A stretch of DNA of 29,542 nucleotides from the NCBI GenBank assembly GCA_026260175.1, contig JAKCWW010007347.1, positions 1 to 29,542 of the forward strand, read 5' to 3'. Position 1 is the first letter of the stretch; every line of letters begins with the position of its first letter. The DNA is from Reticulitermes lucifugus. Lineage: Eukaryota; Arthropoda; Insecta; Blattodea; Rhinotermitidae. Shown piece after piece: positions 21,167 to 29,542 of this stretch. The notes under the pieces are model-generated. The model was not told the origin of the DNA and searched no databases. It was given only the letters and a program-made list of their open reading frames with translations. Position numbers and translations under genes: made by a program.

Positions 21167-21431
21167 AACTGCTACGGGCTCGACGGTCCGGCGATCGAAT
21201 CCCGGTGGGGGCGGGATTTTCCGCACCCGTCCAGACCGGCCCTGGGGCCCACCCAGCCTCCTATACAATGGGTACCGGGTCTCTTTCCCGGGGGTAAAGC
21301 GGTCGGGGCGTGGAGTTGACCACCTATCCTCATCTAGTGTCGGGGTTAAAGAAAGAGTAGAGCGATATCTCTGCTCCTCCTCTGGGCCTTCATGGCCCGT
21401 TCTAGGAGAACTTTACTTTAAATTTATTTAT
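21167..21431 (+). mobile_element. SINE B copy, 5' truncated head
   Basis: It begins inside the tRNA-like head (CTACGGGCTCGACGG, then B box CGATCGAATCCC near 21192). It continues through CACCCGTCCAGACCGGCCC, CACCCAGCCTCC, GGGTACCGGGT, GGGGTAAAGCGG, GGGGTTAAAGAAAGAGTAG and GCCTTCATGGCCCG to a T-rich tail. It is the best-preserved body in the window. The open frame inside it is a repeat shadow. Confidence 0.85.
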
Positions 21432-21817
21432 CAGTAAACTGGGTGCTGAGTACATATTTGGTACTAAGAGGGAGAGAGTAAAGGGGTGCGAGAGGAAGCT
21501 GACAGAGGAGGTCTATCATTTTTACTCATCATTAATTATCAGGATATTCAAATAAAAGAGACTGAGGTGGGTGAGACATGTGGCATGCATGGAAGATGAG
21601 AAATGCATATAAAGTTTTGGTAGTGATATGTTGCAGAAGAACTTTACGAAGTTTATATTTGCAGATGGCTTACTGCGAGCATGCTTCTAGTGGGCCTTCA
21701 TTTTGTGGCCACTAAAAACGATTGTAACAACACAACTGCTTGCCATAAAAAAGTCTATACTTCCCTTTATTATACACGACTGTCATACTAAATTCTTACT
21801 TCAGCAACACGATTAGG

Positions 21818-22012
21818 TAAAAGGTAAAGCAATCCCATTATAGGCCTGGACAGACCCTTAAAAGTTCCAGGAAGTTGAGGCTCCCAGATTTCTAGACAAT
21901 CGGTTTATGAAGGTGGTAAGGTTGTCAGCCCTACGTACCGACCGCCTTTACCCCCAGGAAATATTCCTGGTACTCATTTCTGTTGGAGGCTGAGTCGACC
22001 CGAGGGCCATAG
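21818..22012 (-). mobile_element. SINE B-related subfamily copy
   Basis: On the minus strand: CTCAGCCTCCAACAGAAATG, AGTACCAGG, CCTGGGGGTAAAGGCGG, then a different 3' half, ending near TTTACCTTTTACC. The central block is homologous to SINE B but the flanking blocks are not. It looks like a mosaic or a distinct subfamily sharing one module. Confidence 0.6.
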
Positions 22013-22100
22013 TAACAAGATTAGGTACCTTTAGTATTTAACGATTTACATTTGATACTTCATTTTTGATTTATGTGGAAGACAAAGGGAGTTTGAAGAA

Positions 22101-22117
22101 ATATATATATATATATA
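22101..22117. repeat. (AT)n microsatellite
   Basis: A pure AT run. Confidence 0.9.
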
Positions 22118-22145
22118 AACTTTTTATAGGCCTATATATATCAAG

Positions 22146-22300
22146 CTTCTGACTGGCATTCGAGAGGTGCCAGGTTAGAATTTCGGCCTCATACCACCTA
22201 CCCTGACTCAAGTTTCTCGTGGCTTTACTCATCTATGCCGGCAAACGCGGTGTAGATCCAAGACCGCTTTCTTCCGAACCCTTTCAAATTCAATTTCCAT
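22146..22300 (+). repeat. tRNA-like SINE-type repeat
   Basis: A head reading CTTCTGACTGGCATTCGAG, then a degenerate B box (GGTTAGAATTTC), then a body with GTGGCTTTACTCATC and GCCGGCAAACGCGGTG. It shares its head with 18600-18660. Family name unknown to me. Confidence 0.4.
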
Positions 22301-22309
22301 AAATAATTC

Positions 22310-23050
22310 TAATATACGACGTTATGCTCTTATCGTTTCAGCTGTCTTTTATGCTTGAATGAAAATACTGTCAAGAAAGACATAATTATGTCTTCTGTAT
22401 ATTTTTTTTCTAATTCGTAATACAAGGAATGTCTCTGTAGGTTGTTTCCAAATTACTCCCCTTAATTAATTCTCTGTAAACCTAATATGCATCGCCTCCT
22501 TATATCTTCTTTCACCATTTTGTAGCCATAAGCTCTAACTCGAAGGATGTCGACGATAAATAAAGCCGCCTAAAGGGCTGTATGGCTGGTTGAAAATCAG
22601 TGGGATACCTAGTAGTCTACGTAGTATGTACTACACATCTTCTTTTTGACTTTTTAATCCTAATGATTATAACGCTCAACTGATGGCGATATTTTGTACG
22701 AAAGTATTATGCCGTCTACTCAATATAACAATAAATAAAAATTTTAACTTTTTTTTTTACTTTCTGAAAGATATTTGTTGTTAAATGATTCAGAATAAAG
22801 CAAAGAAGCTATGCAGCAAGCAGAGTTTTCCAGAAATAACCACATAAATTTTCATACGTTTATAAATTCAGTCACGTTTATTGATTCTAACCTTGGATAC
22901 CAGGTATAAAAATGTGATAGTAAATGTTTACTTACCTCTATTTGGAGTAATTTTAAACATACGAAATTAAAAATAAACAAATAAACAGCTGCTCCCTCTT
23001 TTATTTAATACGTATAATATTTTTTAGGCAGGAGAGTGAGTTTTCTCTCC
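22310..23050. other. gene-free AT-rich stretch
   Basis: No feature was recognised beyond short poly-T runs. In the proposed gene model it is intron. Confidence 0.45.
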
Positions 23051-23054
23051 TCTC

Positions 23055-23126
23055 CGACCGACCGATCCAACAAACCAACCAACCAACAACCAACAAACCA
23101 ACCAACAAACAAACCAACCAACCAAC
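23055..23126. repeat. (AACC)n/(AAAC)n tetranucleotide microsatellite
   Basis: Runs of CAACCAAC with AAAC and ACAA variants, preceded by GACC units. A second, longer tetranucleotide field lies about 700 bases to the right. Confidence 0.9.
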
Positions 23127-23283
23127 TCCTATGTCTGTTACACGCCTTGCCCATCTGACCATTCTTGTTAACCTTATTAATATTTGGTGGAATAAATGGC
23201 TAGCAACTTATTCATGACTAGTTGAGCAACGAAGAGTTATAGAGGTCTATAATGCATAATGTAGTTCGTCAGGTTACTCTCAC

Positions 23284-23483
23284 CATTTTAGGCTTGCTCC
23301 CTATGTTGTTAAGGTCTTGAAGGGGCATGCCATTGCGCAGAGTGCAGTAGCCCGCGTAGGTTGCCGTTCCCCCAGGACCCCCTTGCAGACCCTGTTGCAG
23401 CAGGCTTCGTGATGGAGACGAGGTCTCAATCGTTGATATGTGCTGACGTATCCGGACGTATTCGGCATGGTCGTCCGGCTCGA
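23284..23483 (-). CDS. putative internal exon of an unidentified gene
   Basis: A 200-nt GC-rich block bounded by a strong acceptor (pyrimidine-rich CCTTTCCTTTGTGTGCACAG, AG at 23485-23484) and a donor (ATG|GTGAGA, GT at 23283-23282). It carries 2 nt of a split codon plus 66 full codons, with no stop. Entry is phase 1 and exit phase 0. The peptide begins E-P-D-D-H-A-E-Y-V-R-I and contains G-Y-C-T-L, so it has two Tyr-x-x-Ile/Leu motifs of the kind bound by SH2 or sorting adaptors. It also has a Gly-rich G-L-Q-G-G-P-G-G segment. No domain was recognised. It suits a cytoplasmic tail but is not proof of one. The exit phase matches the exon at 16815-17180, with a 6.1-kb intron between. Confidence 0.5.
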
Positions 23484-23584
23484 CTGTGCACACAAAGGAA
23501 AGGCCCATAAACATCCACGACTGCACTTTACGGTAGAATTCTGTTGAATGGAAAGACTCTTTTTTCAATTATGGAAGTGGGATG

Positions 23585-23755
23585 ACACTCGGTCCCTTGA
23601 TACTGCGGCCTCAAACGGGCCTATTGTACCACTGCCTGATGGCAGACAAGTAGAGTGTTAGAAAAATTGTATATGGCAGAGGAAAACCGAAGTGACAGGA
23701 GATAATCTTGCGTCTGTGCCACTTTGTGCACCACAAATCCCATATGACCTTACCT
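23585..23755 (-). mobile_element. SINE A relic, highly diverged
   Basis: On the minus strand GGGATTTGTGGTGCACAAAG and GTGGCACAGAC (plus 23709-23746) match the start of the SINE A body. CTGTCACTTCGGTTTTCC-like sequence and a GGCCGCAGTATC block follow. The tRNA head is barely traceable. It lies in the flank of the exon at 23284-23483. Confidence 0.5.
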
Positions 23756-23819
23756 GCGAGAGAATCTGGTTCTCCGTCTGAGCATGAGAATGGGATTTTT
23801 GGCAGTTTATATTTCCCAT

Positions 23820-24300
23820 ATTATAGTTTTGACTGATTGACTGCCTGATCGAGTGACCAAACAACTACCTGGCTAACGGACTGATAAAATTATTGAGTGC
23901 TTAACCAAACGAAAAGAGACTGACTGACTGACGAATTAACTAACTAGCAAACTAACAACATAACAAACTAAACTAACCAACTAAAATAACCAACTTACTC
24001 ATTAACTAACCAATTAACTAACTAAACAACCACCGATCCACCTACCCACCCACCCAACGAAACAACAAATCAACCAACTACGTACGTGCCTAATTAATTG
24101 AATGAATAAGTACGTCAATAACGAAATAAATGGCCTGTTATTTACCTAGCTAAGTGGCCAACCAACTACTTGCAGACCTGATTAACCAAACAAACATTTA
24201 TCTTCTGATGTAGGAGAATAACTGGGTATGACTGAGTAACAAATTGCCTAACTATATAGAGGAATGACTAATTCACTACCGGTAAACAAATGACTAACAA
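23820..24300. repeat. long degenerate tetranucleotide field
   Basis: Around 480 bases dominated by AACT, AACC, ACTG and ACTA units with 4-base phasing. It includes GACTGACTGACTGACG near 23920 and CTACCCACCCACCCAACG near 24042. It is an old, mutated tetranucleotide satellite. No coding or RNA feature was seen in it. Confidence 0.7.
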
Positions 24301-24309
24301 TTTTTTTAA

Positions 24310-25529
24310 ACTGTTACGTCGGGTCGATTACGTAAGTGAGAGCTTCAATTTGTGATTTTTGTCTAATATTGTGACGGCATTGAAAAAAGGAAGTATGAAA
24401 CGTGTGAAGACGCTTACAGAAATAAGGAATGCTTACAAAGTATTGTACAAAAAAAGTTTTTTTCTCTTTTCGAAAATCTATCACTGTATAAAATATTCGC
24501 ATGTGACATTAAATGGCAGCTGCTGAGAATTTTGGACGGCGTCCAAGTTGGTGTAACTGATGGTGACAAATCGAAGAGTGCGGAGGTAAATGTTGCTTAT
24601 GCAAATCTTCATCAAAGTCCATCAACTCGATCGGATACAGATGGACATGACACCTGAATACCATTTCACAGGACAATACGCACCGAAATGCATTAGAACT
24701 TTCTGTCTCGCTCTGACGCATCAGTATCGTTACAGATGGGGATTTTAAAGAATGTCACGTTGATCTCTTTTGACAAGACGCTTCTCTAGTAAATGTTTAC
24801 AACGATTTTATTAAGTTTCTAGACTACAGTTAAGGGAGAGAATTTGTACCAAGCTAGTGGAAAAGCTGAATTCCTATTGGCTCGGTACAAGGTCTATCCA
24901 CTATTCCCGCTTTCCATAGCTCTGTTTGGTCAAAATCTTTGAAACCTTCCTACATATTCGATAAATTTCCTTCTCCACGCCAATTCAGCATTCACCTAAA
25001 TCAAATCCAATCACTCTGAATATAGAGACAGAAGTTTCTTCCGAACTTCGGAACAAATTTATCCTACGCGGTGCAAAACCCAAAACCTGAAGTGATCATC
25101 TCACTTAGTTGGCACGTTACATAATACTGCACAACTTGATCGTGTTTAAACCATAACCAAATTTATATTGTTATAAGAATTTGGACAAATTATTTGACCA
25201 TCCTTTTAGTACGAAAACGTAACAACAGGGTTTTATTGCACAGATGGTACGAATAATTAATAAAGTAATGCTCACAGAAAGAAGAACTGTACCTTCGTGA
25301 TGTACAAATTAGGATCTCTCAAGCTAGCCCAAACAGGGAATGGTTACCGAATCCCATCGCCGCTGCCCTACATAAAGCAGTGTTTTCCAGCTCCAGGTAG
25401 TGAGTAATGACCTTTCTACCATACATCCCCACGTCAAAAGAGAGTAGGCACCATTCAGATTAAAATTTACGAAATAGTGATAGAAAAATATCAATACTAG
25501 TACCAAAAATACAGCGATCACTGACCTAC
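24310..25529. other. no confident feature; intron in the proposed gene model
   Basis: A minus-strand open frame at 24509-24721 (70 residues) has somewhat coding-like composition but no domain and no convincing pair of splice sites. I saw nothing else. Confidence 0.35.
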
Positions 25530-25620
25530 CACTTGCTGACAGGCAGCCGTTGTAATCGGCCACGACCACCATCAATAGCGGCAAGATGAGCATGTATCTA
25601 GGATAAGTCGACCACAACAT
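25530..25620 (-). CDS. possible first coding exon with signal peptide
   Basis: The ATG at 25620 starts a short Trp/Tyr-containing n-region. A hydrophobic core follows (M-L-I-L-P-L-L-M-V-V-V-A, residues 10-21), then D-Y-N-G-C-L-S-A. Cleavage after V-V-V-A would satisfy the small-residue rule. An in-frame TAG lies 18 bases upstream. A donor G|GTAGGT at 25530/25529 leaves phase 1, which matches the phase 1 entry of the exon at 23284-23483; the split codon would encode Val. The donor is only moderate. If spliced directly, the three exons encode 218 residues. A secreted product would not expose a PDZ-type tail to the cytosol, so exon 1 may belong elsewhere, or exons may be missing from the model. 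Confidence 0.3.
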
Positions 25621-25624
25621 GTCT

Positions 25625-26170
25625 ACAAAAGTGTACTAAAATATTAAAATTTATTTAAATGTTATTACATATATATATATATAAACATCATGCATCATCC
25701 TGCGAGAATGTCCGTTCCTTCCTTTGTATACTAATATTTTCAGTTTTTTTATTTACTTACTTCCTGCTTTCTTTATTTTTTATTTTTTCAACCCTGCCTC
25801 ACCCCCAGAAGTTTTTAAGCACATATAAAAATGAGCAATATGAAAGGCGCGTTCTTTTAACGTTGTCCTCTTCTTTGTACAATCTTACCTCCCCTAATTT
25901 CCCACGGAAGGTGACGCAGCATAGAAGGGCCCCTGTTACGTGGGATGACAAAAGGGAGGGGAGCAAGGACACATCCTGATTATTGGTAATGTAAGTTGGG
26001 AAATAATACGAGTTTTTACAGGAAATGGATGAGTCCCAAGGGAAATCTCACTCTCTCATAACTTTTTCCAATACATACACGACCGCGTCGTCTGTCCAGA
26101 ACTGAATTAACTAGACTCACGCCAGTACCCGGGAGTTTAGGCACACATTTAGCCGTGTTGTGACTTCGCA
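25625..26170. other. no gene recognised
   Basis: It contains an (AT)n run at 25669-25682 and a T-rich block. Open frames at 25659-25979 and 26016-26333 are respectively compositional and repeat-derived. Confidence 0.5.
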
Positions 26171-26176
26171 ACAACA

Positions 26177-26345
26177 TGAAGATTGCTGTCTTGTGGCATG
26201 TGATTACACGTAGCGTGGCAGATAAGTACGGGAGTTCCTGGTGGAATTTTCTGCCTCCATCTACAAGGTAAAAATGGAGACAGCAGGTTCTTACGAAAAT
26301 GTGGTGTTTATCTACCAGACTACACGGCAACACATCCTAGAAAAC
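26177..26345. mobile_element. foldback repeat related to 8512-8600
   Basis: The left arm reads GCTGTCTTGTGGCATGTG... to CTGCCTCCATCTACAAGG. The right arm, on the minus strand, reads CTAGGATGTGTTGCCGTG... to CTGCTGTCTCCATTTTTACC. The arms align with each other in inverted orientation. The right arm shares ACACGGCAACACATCCTAGA with 8570-8590. In translation this is the insect repeat peptide of the type P-C-S-L-V...C-C-L-H. The hammerhead-like core is eroded here. Confidence 0.6.
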
Positions 26346-27430
26346 ATCCGTCGTCACATCCACCGACGTAAAAAATTCAAATCTCACGCAGTAAGATAAT
26401 TATTGTTTTTTTCTCTCTATACAATTTTACAGTCATATCAAACATTTTCCATAATTAGGCCTAAACCTCTAGCACCAACGTCTAGTTACGAACTAATAGT
26501 TTACGTACAGATTCACTGACTTGTTTTACTTGTATAATGACGGTATATGACTGCAGAGTTTATCGCATAAAATGACACAACAAGATTATCATGAATGGTG
26601 AATACATAATAATTTGGAGTGAGACAGTCATGGTCGACTTCCAAGTACATACTATCTGTAATTACCCTTAAGAGATTACGTCGATGTCGAGATTTGAACA
26701 CAGTGCCTCTCCAAGAAGAAGTAGCAGCCGCATCCATTCAAACACGACATTTTACTGACAAAAATAACTCGATGTTTTTGGCAATGACAATAATGGATAC
26801 ACTAGCACATAGAAAGTAGACAATTAAACAATGTGGAATATGATGTACAGAAAATTAAGCGTCATTTAACCGTGTAAGCGTAACAGAATCTCACCGAAAG
26901 TAAAGGGCATTAATTGAAATTCCTTTGGGAGGATTGATTCGTAACTTTCGGCTAACACTAAATACAGTTTTGCTATCTGCATTGCAGGATTGGTGGTTAA
27001 GGTTAAAATTAACTTAAAATTAAACGCAGCAGGCTTTTGTTACGTAGTCAATAATACGATAAAATTTAAAATTGTAAATGCCGTTTAATTACTGAGTAAG
27101 GGATTAAAGCATAATGTACACTGTATTTTCAATATACATATGGAAGGAGAAACTACACTTCGCAAGGTACAATCGGACAATATGAGAGTAGAGTAAATTA
27201 GGTGGCTGGTCACTTGGCAATGGGACTGCCTTAGGTTTCCAGGGATGGTGACAACCGTGAGGACAACTGTGACCGATTGTGAGGTTACTGTTATTATATT
27301 TTGACTGCTGTTAGTTAATATTTATTACTATTCACCATAATAAACACCATTATCGTGTATGGACACATTATTATATTGGTACTTAATATGCAGTACCTGT
27401 TAAACATTTGTAATCAAACTAAGATATCGT
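26346..27430. other. gene-free stretch
   Basis: AT-rich; nothing recognised. Short open frames near 26513-26819 overlap on opposite strands and are not supported. Confidence 0.5.
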
Positions 27431-27434
27431 GCAG

Positions 27435-27721
27435 GACCGTGCCATGGCTCAGGCGGTTAGTCGCCGGCCTCCCACCACAGAGGCCCGGGTTCGATCCCGG
27501 GTCATTCCATGTGGGATTTGTGGTGGGCAAAGTGGCACTGAGACAGGTTTTTCCCCGAGTACTTCGCTTTTCCCCTGTCAACTTCATTCCACCGGTGCTC
27601 CATTACTTGAAAAAAAAACTGATCATCTTTCTTTTCATCTTCATCACAAGGGTTGCACAATAAGACTTAAGGCTGCGGTGCATCCGTAGCATCTGCTGCG
27701 GGGCCCTTCTCAATAAAAAAA
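27435..27721 (+). mobile_element. SINE A, full-length copy with clear polymerase III boxes
   Basis: The tRNA-derived head has an A box TGGCTCAGGCGG (27445-27456) and a B box GGTTCGATCCC (27488-27498) at normal spacing. The body contains TTTGTGGTGGGCAAAGTGG, TTTTTCCCCGAGTACTTCGC, GTGCTCCATTACTTG, TTGCACAATAAGACTTAAGG and GCATCTGCTGCGGGGCCC, ending in A-rich sequence. GTGCA occurs on both sides (27429-27433 and 27722-27726) and may be a short target duplication. The intact boxes suggest this is the youngest SINE A here. Confidence 0.92.
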
Positions 27722-27729
27722 GTGCATCT

Positions 27730-29150
27730 TTCTTTGCGTTCGCAAGGTCCTTATTTAAGGTCCCGACCTCGAATATTTCGCTTCAGCCCATTTAAATTCT
27801 AAAATCTTTTCAGTTTACTGTTCACTATCATCGTACTTGAATACGTCTCAAAATAATCCAAGAATTAATCAATACTATCTAATGGTGAACATGTCAAAGA
27901 AATACAGGTATTTCAGAAGAAAATTAGGAGCCTTTTCAACAATGTGGCACATTTATAAAAGAATACCGATACGAAATATATAAAGTATTTTACTGAGGTA
28001 CTCTGGTTTGTTTACTTTGGCTTATCTTAAAGCTTGTGCTTTCCCCACGTTTAATTTCAAATGCGTAGATCTGTCTAAGGGTTGTTCCGTGAAGAGTTTC
28101 CGAAAATTGAGGGGCCTGTTCTAGAATTTATTTGAAGAAAAAATTCATTATAAGTCACGAGTTGATTGTACTCAGTTATTGAGTAAAGGAAACTGTAACT
28201 GAAATCGAGTTTAATGCCAGTGTAGTGATCTGTAAATATTGTACAAGACATGTTATGTAATTTTATGGTTACTCAAGAATTTTATTCAAGACATTTATGT
28301 CCTCGTTAATACTTGACAGCGCGTCCGCAATATGTAGGACCATATAACCACTAAAGAAAGTGAGTCTTAAAGTGAATTAGAGTGGATGAAACTTACACGT
28401 GGCGCTTGTTGAATCATAGGCTACAAGTGATTTATATAACGCTTCATCGGGAACTGACAGAATTCAGAAAACATAGCACGTGAAACAAAATGATCCATAA
28501 AATTAGCCAAACTAAACTAACGTAAAAATGACTCGACAGAATTTACTGTGTCTATCATACCTAGTTTAATCGAAATGGCTGCGTATTTTCGGAGTCGTTC
28601 ATTGAGAACGGACGGATGTGTCGAAAATGTCAGTAGTATATGTTTTTTGAAATTGTTTTCGAAACTCACATAAAATTGGTGCAATGTTTTTACATTTACA
28701 TTACTGTAACATAATACATAATATGTAGTTCTGCAAGTTAAGCGACTTCTTATACTCGCATTCTTTCGGGGATTGCGTTCTATTTAGACACAATGTGTAG
28801 CAGATTCATGTGACTATATTCGTACAAATAAATATCTAATTAAAGTTTCGGATATAATTCGAATGACACTGACAACTTACTGACCCAAATAAATATAACA
28901 TACACCATACGACGAATGAATCCTGCATAAACTAGTCTCAGAACATGGAAACATAACAATCATGCAAATCAGCAAGGCAATCCTGGAAACCGAAAACCGA
29001 CGGAAGTATAAAAGTTGTGGCACGTATTGTCTTGTGAACATAATTATACTGTCTGTACCGAAACGAAGGGAAGTATACTTCTGAATGGCTAAAAATTTAA
29101 AAAAATACGCATGTTATAATCTTAAGACGATTCATCCCCCCTGTGTTATG
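27730..29150. other. gene-free AT-rich stretch
   Basis: No gene, RNA or element was recognised. Confidence 0.5.
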
Positions 29151-29420
29151 GATAATAAGAATCATAGTAAATCCAGTCAAATACAACAGTCGTTTATTCC
29201 AGTGTAAATTCAACAACATGTTTCGGCCTAATAGGTCATCATCAGGTTGACCAAGGATATAAGAGTTATGGTATACGAAATACGTATACAATTAATTGAG
29301 ATCTGAACTGCTTACAATTTATATTATTAGGTTGAGTATACATCAGGCCGAAACATGTTGTTGAATTAACACTGGAATAAACAGCTGTTCTGTTTGACGG
29401 GATTTACTGTGATTCTTAAT
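29151..29420. mobile_element. 270-bp foldback element with hammerhead-like motif
   Basis: Arms of about 80 bases are inverted. The left arm starts near AATAAGAATCATAGTAAATCC and the right arm ends GGATTTACTGTGATTCTTAAT on the plus strand. Both arms contain TTATTCCAGTGT and AACAACATGTTTCGGCCT or its complement. The left arm keeps a full hammerhead-like core; the right arm has lost the CTGATGAT and the first half of stem II. A short AT-rich spacer lies between. No protein is encoded. Confidence 0.8.
29210..29250 (-). ncRNA. hammerhead-like motif, best stem I pairing
   Basis: On the minus strand: TCAAC (29250-29246), CTGATGAT (29245-29238), stem II GACCT (29237-29233) with AGGCC (29229-29225, one A.C mismatch), GAAAC (29224-29220), AT, GT (29217-29216), T, then GTTGA (29214-29210). 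GTTGA pairs perfectly with TCAAC as a 5-bp stem I, joined at the expected positions. Core bases are intact except for the shared extra U before stem II. Cleavage would be expected after the T at 29215. Confidence 0.55.
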
Positions 29421-29478
29421 ATGCATGTTACAGCACTAAAATTTTAAATTTGAAAGAAGTACAACGTCGCTAGCTATA

Positions 29479-29480
<2 letters not shown>

Positions 29481-29529
<49 letters not shown>

Positions 29530-29542
29530 TGTGTGTGTGTGT
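29481..29542. repeat. (GT)n microsatellite at window edge
   Basis: A 62-base GT run with one GG interruption reaches the last base of the window. Confidence 0.95.

Noticed and set aside
21092..21319. 75-residue plus-strand open frame
   Set aside because: Translation of the SINE B body.
24509..24721. 70-residue minus-strand frame between exons
   Set aside because: Composition is mildly coding-like, but no clear acceptor and donor pair fits the phases of the neighbouring exons.
27445..27510. Possible functional tRNA gene
   Set aside because: A and B boxes are present, but there is no complete cloverleaf and the sequence continues into a SINE body shared with other copies.
27355..27689. Open frames of 86-102 residues on the plus strand
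   Set aside because: They are translations of the SINE A copy.
29151..29420. CRISPR or phage attachment site from the paired repeats
   Set aside because: The repeats are a single inverted pair in insect-like DNA; no array, spacer or integrase.

Overview
The window looks like intergenic and intronic DNA from an insect nuclear genome. It is AT-rich, packed with decayed short repeats, and has no bacterial-style gene organisation. The repeats include tRNA-headed SINEs of a type I associate with cockroaches and termites (Blattodea). That placement is recall, not a search result. No rRNA, functional tRNA, CRISPR or operon structure is visible. The window starts in (CA)n and ends in (GT)n, which suggests a complete contig broken at microsatellites.

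Protein-coding content is sparse. The best candidates are three minus-strand pieces with compatible splice phases. Exon 1 (25530-25620) is an ATG with a signal-peptide-like start. Exon 2 (23284-23483) is 200 nt with good acceptor and donor sites. Exon 3 (16815-17180) is a GC-rich, His/Pro-rich terminal exon whose protein ends in a PDZ-ligand-like S-T-V. Exons 2 and 3 are the more convincing; exon 1 is tentative. I do not recognise the gene. A broken HARBI1/PIF-Harbinger-like N-terminal fragment lies at 13016-13291 (-).

SINEs come in at least three kinds. SINE A has copies at 9099-9348 and 27435-27721 and a relic at 23585-23755. SINE B has copies at 2628-2825, 5643-5936, 15131-15307, 21167-21431 and 21818-22012. 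SINE C has copies at 2475-2598 and 5975-6215. Two of these copies have clear 12-13 bp target-site duplications.

The most striking signal is a recurring RNA-like motif, CUGA(U/A)GAU, then a short hairpin, then GAAAC and usually an AU-GU step. It sits in otherwise different foldback repeats at 4445-4590, 10079-10119, 11667-11847, 14311-14773, 17607-17883 and 29151-29420, with weaker relics near 6717, 8514 and 26177. This is the conserved core of a hammerhead ribozyme with a minimal stem III. In several copies stems I and II pair through different sequences, which argues for selection on structure. Hammerheads are known in Penelope-like elements and retrozymes, but these copies carry one extra U after the CUGANGA core and no reverse transcriptase is visible. 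They may be a non-autonomous hammerhead-bearing repeat superfamily.
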